From contig CM042091.1 of assembly GCA_023512835.1 (NCBI GenBank), forward strand, positions 37,462,107 to 37,526,106: DNA of 64,000 bases, written 5' to 3'. Of this stretch, positions 10,892-19,418 are shown one piece after another. Positions within the stretch are counted from its first letter, which is position 1. Each line of letters opens with the position of its first letter. Position numbers and translations under genes: made by a program. The stretch is from Taxillus chinensis (lineage: Eukaryota > Streptophyta > Magnoliopsida > Santalales > Loranthaceae). The notes under the pieces were generated by a model. The model was not told the origin of the DNA, did no database searches, and saw nothing but the letters and a program-made list of their open reading frames with translations.

Positions 10892-11190
10892 GGATCCTTA
10901 CTCTGTATAAAGAGTTCCCTTGGATCCATACTCCGTATGAAGAGTTCCCTCGAATCCTTACTCTGTATGAAGAGTTCCCTCAAATCCTTACTCTGTATCA
11001 AGAGAAGATCTGGACTAGACCACAATGCTCCAAATTTTCTTCCCACGGATCCGGACTAACTTCCCTCTGATCCAGATCAACTTCCCACTGATCTGGACTA
11101 ACACTTATCCGGACTAACTTCCTACTAATCCGAATTAACTTCCCACTGATCTGGACTAACTTCCCACTGATCCGGACTAACACTCGGGTC
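10892..11190. repeat. Two tandem arrays in E1 LTR U3
   Basis: First array: four 30-bp units starting at 10892, 10922, 10952 and 10982, theme GGATCCTTACTCTGTATGAA. Second array: about seven units of about 21 bp from 11046, theme GATCCGGACTAACTTCCCAC. They lie between the LTR start (11252) and the TATA region, a position where repeated units could act as an enhancer. The other LTRs here lack them. Confidence 0.85.
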
Positions 11191-11257
11191 TTCATAGTCC
11201 TTGCCCAAACACAAATGGTTAACTCTTCCAATCCCAAACACACGTCATTACACCTTG

Positions 11258-12138
11258 GCCACATCACCCTTTAGTTTTCCTCCTTTAATACCACTTTCAA
11301 CACATTCACCAGATGCGACCAAGTCTGTAAAGCTACTAAGTTGCCGATCAATTTCTCATAGTAAATGCCTTTTAGTGTGTTGATAAAAAGTGTAGTGAGT
11401 GCCCTTTCTGTAAGGGAAGGTCTCCACATCCGGCTCTCTCTATCTCTGTGCATAATCCTTGAAGCTTGTGTTGGGTCTCTTTTCTAAGGACTGTTGGGTC
11501 AATCAGTCTAATGCTAGCTCGGTGACGTATTTGTATTAAGCCGAGAGAGATGTGGCCAATTCTTTCCAAGTCTTGATACGGTTGCCATCCAATCGAAAGT
11601 ACTGCGGAGGGATGCCCGGTTAGGCTTTCCTGGAAACAATGCATAAATAGCTTCTCTTCAATCGCTATCTTTTTATAATACATGGCTAGGTGTGTCCTCG
11701 GACAACAGGTCCCGTTGAACTTCTCAAATTCTGGCATCTTGAATTTCGGAGGCAGCACCACTCCAGGGACTAAGCATAAGTCTTGTGGGTTGTTCATGCC
11801 ATAGATGTCAATACCTTCTACAACTTTCAATTTTTCCTCTAGTCGCCTTAAAGTGGGAGAGTCAACATTCTCCTTAGGAGCTGGGGAACCCACCACTTCC
11901 ATTACATTTCCCGCTGCGGGCATAGTGAAATGAGTTTGATTTAAGGTAGGGGGTTGTGTTACTGCAAGTTGTTATGTGGGTGCCTGACTTGGACCTAGAT
12001 TGGGTGGTAGAACTTCCTCCTGCCTCTGTTATGGATGGTGATTTGGGATTCTTCTTGCCGAAGTTCCTTCCCCAGTCAGCTTGGTAAGCAAGTCCATTAT
12101 TGTCGTCATTTGCCCCTATAGGGCTTGTTGTGACTGTT
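11258..12138 (-). pseudogene. E4 gag (Ogre/Tat type)
   Basis: The reverse frame has LRRLEEKLKVVEGIDIYG, then LPPKFKMPEFEKFNGTCCPRTHLAMYYKKI and further LFMHCFQESLTGHPS. This pattern (FKMPEF.K..GT.CPR.HL..Y...) is that of the gag protein of Tat/Ogre elements. The main open stretch is 11923-11372. The following LINTLKGIYYEKLIGN part is shifted in frame and is cut at 11252 by the E1 LTR. Upstream, the frame is cut at 12138 by E2 and continues at 21173 (readable as MAEEVENILTG). It is not intact. Confidence 0.75.
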
Positions 12139-12433
12139 TGTCACGCCCCGGATTTCCAACCCGAGGAAACCGGTACGTGACTCCCCATTCACCCATACGG
12201 AGGGCAAAGGGGTTAGGATACAAACCAAGAACTGAACATTTTAAACATTCACAACACATTCAAGAAAAATACAGTCCATCAAGCAGTCCACAAACCAAAT
12301 CAGTCTTTAATACAAAGTCTTCTTTTCAATCCATCCCCATTGGGGTTACATCAGTTCCCATAATAAAATAACATAAACAATAAAATAAATAAGGTCTTCC
12401 ACCTTGGGGTATCCACCTAACACCTGTAAGTCC

Positions 12434-13200
12434 CTGGAAAACAAACAAACACAGTAGGAGGGGTGAGCAACCACAGCTCAGTAGGGATCATGTCTCCCCA
12501 ACCCATCCCATGTTCCTAGCATCTACATGCCATGTGTACAAGTGCAGTGTTGTGTTACAATAATTTCAACAAACATAATAACAACCACATCAACAATATA
12601 CAATCTTCCACTGCCACACAGGCTAACACTTTAACCACAAGTGATTTAACCGCCTCTTCAGGCCAAGTTGTTTAACCGCCTCTTCAGGCCAAGTGATTTA
12701 ACCGCCTCTTCAGGCCACTGGTTTAACCGCCTCTCAGGCAAAGTTATTTAACCGCCTCTTCAGGCCAGATACCACAGTCAAGCACACAACACACATGGTC
12801 ACTCAAGCATACAACCAAACACTTGGTGTACACCCGCTCACAAGCGCACAAACCCCAACCATTCAGGCCATAGAGCAAACATCCAGCATACATACATACA
12901 CTAAACCACAAGTCCAGTCACACGGACATATTACCAAACACTTAATGGGCATATTCACACAGCTAAGTTCCCACAGGCATTTCATCAAACATGTAGCAGG
13001 CATGTCATACAGGCTTTTTATCAAACACTTTTCATGCATCACACAAACACCAGAAACACCAAAATCGCCATTGAAGGCCAACAATCATATAGGAGGTCAC
13101 ACCTATATGAATTTACATATAAATAATATAACAGATATAACTCATATTCTGCCCTAGGACCCTAGGACAGAGGAGGATTTAGGAAGAACAGAATCCCTAC
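12434..13200 (-). other. Candidate intron within E2 3' LTR
   Basis: Donor-like AAG|GTAGGGATTC at 13200 and acceptor TTTGTTTTCCAG ending at 12434 (767 bp). A CTCAC branch-like site lies about 30-35 bp before the acceptor. The 5' LTR has the same donor at 20483. Both hairpin and minisatellite lie inside. Confidence 0.45.
12638..12773 (-). repeat. Minisatellite in E2 3' LTR
   Basis: Five units of about 25 bp, theme (plus) TTTAACCGCCTCTTCAGGCC. The same array is in the 5' LTR at about 19920-20050 and in unit B at about 40424-40550 and 47698-47825. Confidence 0.85.
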
Positions 13201-13297
13201 CTTACAACAGACCTTCCTTGCTCCCGCGCTAAACGCCGTCCTCCCCACTCAAGATGCTCCGGCAGCAACCAGCAACTCCCCTTCCTTCTCTCTCTCT

Positions 13298-13331
<34 letters not shown>

Positions 13332-13404
13332 GACGGCTGCAGCAGCTGAAGTGAACCCTAAACCTAAAACAGAGAGCTTCTCCTCCTTATATAGACAACA
13401 CAAC

Positions 13405-13463
13405 ATCAAAACGACGTAGTTTTGATTAAGTGAATCCCAGCATCAAAACGACGTAGTTTTGAT
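13405..13463 (-). promoter_or_regulatory. Paired ACGT-core palindromes upstream of TATA
   Basis: Two 22-bp inverted repeats at 13405-13426 and 13442-13463, each with arms ATCAAAAC and GTTTTGAT around GACGTA, 37 bp apart. They lie immediately upstream of the TATA box (sense strand CTATATAA, 13394-13387). ACGT is the core bound by plant bZIP factors. Related pairs precede the TATA boxes of N1, E3 and S, so this looks like a shared promoter element of these LTRs. Confidence 0.6.
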
Positions 13464-13592
13464 CACACAAGTTAGCACCTTTCCGCACCCATATAGGCCA
13501 AAATACTCAGAATTTCAACATGGTCCTTTGGAGAAAGTTCCTTAGAATGTCAAAACCAAGGGAACCATGCAAAAATATGCTCGCACGCCAAT

Positions 13593-13622
13593 TTGCACGT
13601 GAATTCCCCAATTCACGTGCAA
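13593..13622 (-). promoter_or_regulatory. G-box palindrome in E2 LTR U3
   Basis: A perfect inverted repeat of TTGCACGTGAATT around CCCC, with one CACGTG G-box in each arm. Further G-boxes lie at about 13697 and 13718 (GCACGTGAATT and ATCACGTGCAC). G-boxes are bound by bHLH and bZIP factors in light and stress responses. The arrangement is kept in the E2 5' LTR, in S and in unit B. Confidence 0.6.
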
Positions 13623-13894
13623 CTCCATACGCACTCCAAATGCTCTCAAACTTCACCCCTAGCCTCCTTGCATCATTTAGAAGACAACCACACTTGCACG
13701 TGAATTGGACCCATATCACGTGCACCTCACATACAAGTCCATTTGGCATGAAACTTCTGTGGTAGATAGAGGACATCATTCTAAGCATCTTTCCTTTTGC
13801 ACATGAATTCATTGGAGTCCATTTACTAGGTCAAAATCTAGAAAAACTCTACTCAGGAGGCAAAACTGACTAACTCAAGGTACGGGTCCTTACA

Positions 13895-13907
13895 TCCTCT
13901 CCCCCTT
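13895..13907 (-). promoter_or_regulatory. E2 polypurine tract
   Basis: Reverse-strand AAGGGGGAGAGGA abuts the 3' LTR and would prime plus-strand DNA synthesis. It is preceded by CGAGGACGAAAAGTCTT, also seen in E3 and N1. Confidence 0.85.
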
Positions 13908-14223
13908 AAGACTTTTCGTCCTCGAAAAGAAATGACATACGAGGAAAATAACCACAAGCTACCCATTTGCCACCCGGCAAGCCACAACACCCAAATGAGT
14001 CATATATCGCACACAGCACATAACAGCACATAACAGTACCACCATAATCCACAACCACAATAATGCACATAACACATGTCCACATGGCACGAATACACAT
14101 CTTAAGGCACATCACAAATAAGAACACATGTCTTTAAAAGACAATACAAATAAATCAACTAATACAAGAAAACACATCACAAGAAAACATCACTATCCCT
14201 TGGCCAACAGCCACCTCCCACGC

Positions 14224-14640
14224 TTAAGATTGTTCGTCCTCGAACAAGTCTGGGTGCTGCTCACGCATCACGGACTCACGTTCCCATGTCTCCTCCTCAA
14301 TGCCACGGTGCTGCCACAGCACGCGAACCAAAAGAATAGCACGACCACGCCAAAGCTTCTCTCGCCGATCTAGGATACGGATAGGGGCCTCAATGACGGA
14401 CATGTCATCCTCAATGTCCAACGTCCCCCAATCAAGCACATGAGTGGGGTCAGGGTGATACTTCCGCAACTGGGACACGTGAAACACGTTGTGCACTCGA
14501 CTCGCCCGCGGTGGTAACGCTAACCGGTAGGCTACAGCCCTACACGATCCGGAATCTCAAAAGGACCAATAAACCGCGGAGATAGCTTGGAACCTCGCCC
14601 AAACCGTCGATGTCCACGACGTGGAGAGACACGAAGGAAC
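14224..14640 (-). pseudogene. E2 integrase C-terminus with GPF motif and chromodomain
   Basis: The reverse strand ends in [20 protein letters not shown], then [30 protein letters not shown], stopping at TAA 14226-14224 after EDEQS. This is the chromodomain typical of Tekay/Del, Reina and CRM elements (order VLW......EETWE). It probably steers integration to heterochromatin by reading histone H3K9 methylation. The GPF motif (SPRFIGPFEIPD) lies just upstream, near 14560-14600. One frame change lies near 14500-14540. Confidence 0.85.
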
Positions 14641-15700
14641 ACATGATCACCGACCGAAAACTCCAAAGGTCGCCGTCGCTGATCCGCATAAGATTTCGCC
14701 GACTCGAGCCGACAACAAACGCCGACGAATCAACTTGACCTTCTCGGTAGCCTCTTGAACCAAGCGTGGCCCCAAGAGAGCTGTCTCCCCCACCTCGGTC
14801 CAACACAAAGGTGATCGACACGGCCGTCCATACAACGCCTCAAAAGGAGCCATCCCAATGGATGCCCGATAAGCGTTGTTGTAGGCAAACTCCACCAAAG
14901 GAAGGTGAGTTGCCCACGAACCCCCGAAATCTAACACACAGGCCCGTAACATGTCCTCCAACGTCCGATTCGTCCTCTCGTCTGGCCGTCGGTCTCGGGG
15001 TGAAAGGCTATACTCAAATGAAGCTTGGTCCCCATAGCCTCCCGCAAACCTGCCCAAAAACGGGAAGTGAACCTCGAATCCCGGTCCGAGACAACCGATG
15101 ATGGTACGCCATGCGGTCTCACAATCTCGTTCATGTACAGTGACTCAAGGTCCCAATAGAGTCCCGCTCGCGAACAGCCAGGAAATGGGCCGACTTTGTG
15201 AGTCGATCCACAATCACCCAAATCATATCCTTCCTTCCAGTGGTGGGTGGAAGACCGGTCCACAAAATCCATCGCGATATGGTCCCACTTCCACTCGCTA
15301 TGGGCAAGGGTCGTAACATGCCCGTCGGCCGCCGATGCTCGGCCTTCACCCGCCGACACGTGAGGCACCGCGAAACAAAGGCAGCTACATCGCGTTTCAT
15401 CCCAGGCCACCAAAAATCCCCCCGAAGCGCATGGTACATCTTCGTACCCCTGGATGCACAGCAACTCTAGATTGGTGAAACTCCCTCATCACCTCATCCC
15501 TGAGGGAAGAAGCTACTACCAACCGCCCCCGAAACGACAACTCATGCTTAGGACCCTCTGTCCGGTCCCCGGATAGCTCCCCGGCCTCAATACGGGCACG
15601 GAGAACCTCGCACTCAATGTCACCCATTGTTCCTCCCGGACGCGCCGGTACAACTCAGGCACTACCACCAAAGGACTCAGGATCGTCCCACCATCACGAA
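14641..15700 (-). pseudogene. E2 integrase core
   Basis: Reading from 15700 down: GDIECEVLRARIEAGELS, the HHCC finger (FHQSRVAVHPG... CLTCRRVKAEH, about 15490-15340), then the DDE core. The core shows the first Asp near WDHIAMDFV (about 15270), the second in VVSDRDSRF (about 15085) and the Glu in the DGQTR/RTNRTLEDML region (about 14970). FEALYGRPCRSPLCW follows near 14830. The pieces lie in different frames, with shifts near 14935, 15130 and 15400. Several of these are absent from the unit B copy. Confidence 0.83.
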
Positions 15701-16170
15701 CAACAAGCCGCACCTGCAATGTCGCCAACTGCTCCATCGGCTTCCACTCTCTCATGACCACCTCGGCTTTCCCTTTTCTCGCTCAATGCATCGGCCACAA
15801 CATTACCCTTGCCCGGGGTATAGGCAAGAGTAAAATCGAAGGTCTGCAAATACTCCACCCATCTCCTTTGCCTCAAATTCAAGTCCTTCGAGTAAAGATG
15901 TATCGAAGGCTCTTGTGATCCGAGAACACCACAAACTTTTCCCCCAAGAGGTAGTGCTGCCAACTCTTCAGGGCGAAGATGACAGCCGCTAACTCAAGGT
16001 CATGAGTAGGATAATTCCGCTCATGAGGCTTCATTGCCTTGACCCATAAGCTACCACACCGTGCTCCCGCATAAGCACACACCCTAAACCAACCCTGGAC
16101 GCATCACAATACACCTCATACGGAATATCCTCCCTAGGCAACCTCAACACGGGTGCGGTGGTCAAACGGG
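15701..16170 (-). pseudogene. E2 RNase H domain
   Basis: Visible are [19 protein letters not shown] and [14 protein letters not shown] (about 16015-15885), then [34 protein letters not shown] (about 15895-15790). The catalytic acids are present. The first Asp stretch ([12 protein letters not shown]) is readable near 16110-16075 in another frame. Breaks near 15885 and 16085 divide it; unit B reads openly through part of this region. Confidence 0.83.
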
Positions 16171-17080
16171 TTTTGAGAGTCTCAAACGCCCGCGACACTT
16201 GTCGATCCAATCAAACTTCACGCCCTTCCGAGTCAACGCTGTCATAGGAGCCGCCAAACGGGAGAACTCCTCTACAAAACGACGATAGTACCCCGCCAAA
16301 CCAAGAAAACTACGGATCTCAAAAATGTTGGTTGGCCTCGCCCACGATGCCACGGCCTCAATCTTGGCCGGGTCCACCCTAACTCCCTCACTGACACCAC
16401 ATGGCCAAGAAAGTGAACCTCCTGCAGCCAAAACTCACACTTGCTAAACTTAGCAAACAGCTGCTGGTCCCTCAAGGTTTGCAACACTGTTGCCAAGTGC
16501 TCCACATGTTCCTTCTCGGTCTTCGAACACACCAAGATATCGTCGATAAACACCACCACGAACGAGTCTAAGTATGGGGCAAAGACTTGGTTCATCAAAT
16601 GCATGAACACTGCTGGCGCATTAGTGAGCCCGAAAGGCATCACTACCCACTCATAATGCCCATACCTGCACCGAAAAGCCGTCTTAGGGATGTCCTCCTC
16701 CCTAACCCTGAGCTGGTGATACCCCGACCGTAAATCTATTTTGGAAAACCACCTGGGCCCCACTCAATTGGTCAAACAGGTCATCTATCCGAGGCAACGG
16801 TACTTGTTCTTCACATCCATCGAATTCGGCTTCTTGTAGTCGATGCGAGACGAAGCGTGCCATCGGCCTTCTTAGCAAAAAGCACCGGGGCACCCCAAGG
16901 TGAGGTACTTGGTCCGATATACCCTTGGTCCCCCAACTCCTCGATTTGCCTCTGCGCCTCCTCGGCTCGGCTGGTCCCATACGATACGTTACTTGGGAAA
17001 TCGGACCCGTCCCCGGCACCAACTCAATGGTGAACTCCACACTCCTCTTAGGTGGCAAACTCCTCAACCGCTCAGGAAAA
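16171..17080 (-). pseudogene. E2 reverse transcriptase
   Basis: The reverse frame 16763-16272 has [47 protein letters not shown] and [13 protein letters not shown], with the catalytic Asp pair near 16540-16545, then [19 protein letters not shown]. The thumb follows as [48 protein letters not shown]. The N-terminal part ([16 protein letters not shown] to LFDQLSGAQ, 17060-16750) is in other frames. A shift near 16190 is missing from unit B, where this stretch is open for 209 codons. Confidence 0.86.
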
Positions 17081-17640
17081 ACATCCTGAAATTGGTCCAC
17101 AACAAACAGGCCACACCCTCTTTTCCACCTTACCCTCCTCGGCAAAGGTCGGGCTGCTAACCTGTGGGTAATGGCACCCCACCGGTCCAACACGGCCCGG
17201 CCCGACTCGCCTCACAATCCCACTCCCCCGGCAGGGTGCAAGAGGTCCCTACAGGTGTCACGAAGGTCACACGCCACCGATAACAATCTATCTTGGCCTG
17301 GAAAGCCATAAGCCAATCCATACCCAAGATCAGGTCAAACGTCCTCAAAGGCATCACATGCAAGTCAAAACTCGGCTCCACCTCGCCTATGGTTAACACA
17401 CGACCATGACACACTCGCCGTACCTCAATCATGCCTCCCACCTGGAGACTCCACAACTAGGGGCCTCGCGGCCTCCACACAAGCTATCCCCAAGCCGTCT
17501 ATTACAAGCTCAAGAACAAACGAACATGATGCACCCGTATCGAAAAGAACGAAGCTAAGGTACGGGAGATCAAGAGGGTACCTCTAACCACCGATGGTCC
17601 TGCTCCACCCTCGGTGGTGGGGGTGGTAGCTCAACTTCCT
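17081..17640 (-). pseudogene. E2 aspartic protease
   Basis: The active-site FDTGASCSFV is readable near 17560-17520, followed by VGGMIEVRRVCHGRVLTIGEVEPSFDL, FDLILGMDWLMAFQAKIDCYRW and the linker GEWDCEASRAG (17440-17190). The DTG and the GMDWL hydrophobic-Gly region are intact. Frame changes occur near 17450 and 17190. Confidence 0.84.
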
Positions 17641-19002
17641 CCTGGTATGTCGCCTCCAGCGCAAACACCCTCCCTTGGCCCGTGCCACCTGGTCGGCTCA
17701 CTCCACCTGGACGCTTCTCGCTAAGGTTGCCTCCGGCCTCGGTCCGTTGCCGCTCCGGCCTCCCCTGGGGTCGGGTCCGACCGGATCCCTCGGCTGGCGG
17801 CCTCGCCACCGACGAGCTGGTCTCTCACCTGGTGCACGAAAGCTAGCATCACTCCTCACGCCGGATGCCGCGCCCCCTGTTCCCCTGTTGCCACTCCTGC
17901 AAACCCGGCGCAAATGACCCTCTCGTCCACGGTTGTTGCATCGCCGATCCTTCTTGGGGCACTCCCCTTTGAAGTGACCCTGCTCTCCACAGCGGTGGCA
18001 TCCGCTCGGTAGACTCCCGGACGGACCACCCCCGTCTTCCGCCGCCAAAGGTGAACCTCCCAGGGTTCACGGATGTCCGACCCCGATCGCGAAAAGAACT
18101 CGCTATCCCTCTCCTCCGTCTTGAGCCTCTTGGACCCTGCATCTCGATCAGGCCCACTCGCAACCGGCGCCCCCGATGGGCCTGCCTCCCACCATCCAGC
18201 TCTCTCTCGGCTATACGGGCCGTCTCCACAGCCTCAAGATAGGTCCTCAAGCGTAGAATCGCCACCCTCTCCCTAAGGGCTGGCCTAAGACCCAGAGTGA
18301 ACTTGTGGGCCTTCAGGTCCTCCTTTGCCACCTTGTCTCGGGCGCAAACCTACTCGAAGCTTCGGAACTCCCGCTCATACTCGGGCACCGTCTTTGATCC
18401 TTGCTTCAGGCTGCCAAATTCCTCCCTCTTCTGCCATCTCACCGATTCCGGGAAGAACTCATCATGGAAGAGTTGCAAGAATTCCTCCCAAAACATGAGT
18501 TGCACCGCACGGCTCCCCGCAACACTTGTCCACCACTCCAAAGCATCCCCCTCCACTGCCGACCAAGGCCGCACCTTATCCTCCTCCCTGGGCAGAGAGA
18601 AAGGAGAACACATGCTCAATCTGTCTCAACCACCGCCGCCTACCACGGGATCTTCTCCCCCCTTAAATCGCGGAGGTTGTTCCTTTCGGAACCGTGTCAC
18701 CACGTCATCCTCTGCACGGGTCGGTACACCACCCAGCGAACTCTCACGCTCACGAGGCAGCTCTCCTACTGGTGGTGGTGGTGGCACCACCGCCGTGCCT
18801 GCCATCTCACGGCGCACCTCCTCCCGAACGTCCCGCCGGAGTCCCTCCCGTAGCTCTCGTACCTCCAGCCGGATGCCTTCTTGTAGCCGTGTGCCAGTAA
18901 CAACGCATGCCCCCCAACGGATGGCCCCGCACCCGGACCCTCATGGGCAGATGACTCATCAACCACTGCCTCGGACGCACGTGTCACTCTTCTCGGCGGC
19001 AT
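17641..19002 (-). pseudogene. E2 gag (capsid and nucleocapsid)
   Basis: Starts at ATG 19002-19000 (MPPRRVTRASEAVVDESSAHEG). Capsid landmarks are DDVVTRFRKEQPPRFKG (about 18705), EWWTSVAGSRAVQLMFWEEF (about 18510) and KTVPEYEREFRS (about 18390). The next, AHKFTLGLRPALRERVAILRLRTY, lies near 18310-18240. The nucleocapsid has CHRCGEQGHFKGEC (about 18000-17960). The second knuckle reads CNNRGREGHLRRVC, with arginine in place of the second zinc cysteine. Frame breaks occur near 18820, 18620, 18350 and 17850. Confidence 0.84.
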
Positions 19003-19404
19003 TCTTACTACACGAAGTAAGAAGCACAACGTCAAAACAAATTTTTATAATCTATCGCGTCACTACCTCTACCCCACCGATCAATTTCACTAACACATGA
19101 CATTACACACATACATTGCATCAATCACATTTCACGAGTTCACAATCCAGGACACATTGCCAAACAAATCGAGTTGCACATTTCACTTAATCATGTGATC
19201 TTATCCACGCTTTAGCATACATTCACAAGAAATGCAACTAGTGCCCTAATGCCTATGCATGCAAATCCTATCACAAGACTGGACTACCCTAAGTACACCT
19301 TGGAGGCTCAAAGAGGACCATGTTGATCAGGCATGTCCCTCCAGGCTCCTCCAAAGGACTTAGGATAACCAAGTCCGCTCACTACCCAAGGCCAACTAGA
19401 CCAT
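19003..19404 (-). other. E2 untranslated leader
   Basis: Non-coding. The 145 bp next to the primer site (about 19260-19404) is nearly the same as in E1 and E3. The rest is AT-rich with no recognisable motif. Confidence 0.6.
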
Positions 19405-19415
19405 GCTCGATACCA
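19405..19415 (-). promoter_or_regulatory. E2 primer binding site
   Basis: Reads TGGTATCGAGC here but TGGTATCAGAGC in unit B (47181-47192), a perfect initiator tRNA-Met match. The missing base is at a CAG, the trinucleotide that differs throughout between the copies. Confidence 0.85.
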
Positions 19416-19418
19416 TAT

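Larger units (their letters stand above)
206..11252 (-). mobile_element. E1: Tekay-like Ty3/gypsy chromovirus, 3' end missing
   Basis: A minus-strand LTR retrotransposon. From high to low coordinates it has a 5' LTR (11252-6990), a Met-type primer site, a leader, gag with two zinc knuckles, aspartic protease, reverse transcriptase, RNase H and part of integrase. The LTR ends are TGTAATGAC and GTGTGACA. It is inserted in the gag of E4, whose reading resumes at about 11258. N1 (630-3235) and an Ogre-like solo LTR (7710-10375) are nested in it. Its own target duplication cannot be checked because its 3' end is lost at about 205. Gag and pol are broken by stops and frameshifts. Confidence 0.85.
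6990..11252 (-). repeat. E1 5' LTR, interrupted by an Ogre-like solo LTR
   Basis: On the reverse strand it begins TGTAATGACGTGTG (11252) and ends GGGTGTGACA (6990) next to the primer site. Without the nested 7710-10375 segment it is about 1.6 kb, like the other Tekay LTRs here. It contains two tandem arrays in U3 (10892-11190), a TATA-like TATATATA run (about 10719-10730), (CT)n (about 10635-10682), donor-like AG|GTAGGGAT (10528), a relic of the ATTCATATAGG hairpin near 10400-10430, a GTGTGGCTGTGG-type minisatellite (about 7493-7610) and acceptor TTGTTTTCAG (7282). Confidence 0.8.
12139..13894 (-). repeat. E2 3' LTR (1,756 bp)
   Basis: The reverse strand reads TGTAAGGACCCGTACC at 13894 and ends GGGGCGTGACA at 12139. 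From its 5' side: U3 with G-box palindromes (13593-13622 and near 13710), two ATCAAAAC/GTTTTGAT palindromes (13405-13463), TATA box (13394-13387), AACCCTAAACC telobox (13354-13364), (CT)n at about 13288-13328, donor-like AG|GTAGGG (13200), hairpin, minisatellite and acceptor (12434). Confidence 0.92.

Noticed and set aside
12638..12773. Regularly spaced repeats resembling a CRISPR array (also 59681-59850)
   Set aside because: These are plant LTR minisatellites; units are contiguous without unique spacers and there are no cas genes.
12795..13157. 120-codon plus-strand frame (repeated as 128 codons at 20079)
   Set aside because: Antisense to the E2 LTR, threonine/histidine-rich, no domain; it is kept only because the LTR is duplicated.
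18297..19100. 267-codon plus-strand frame
   Set aside because: Shadow of the E2 gag in antisense; the minus strand carries the recognisable capsid motifs.
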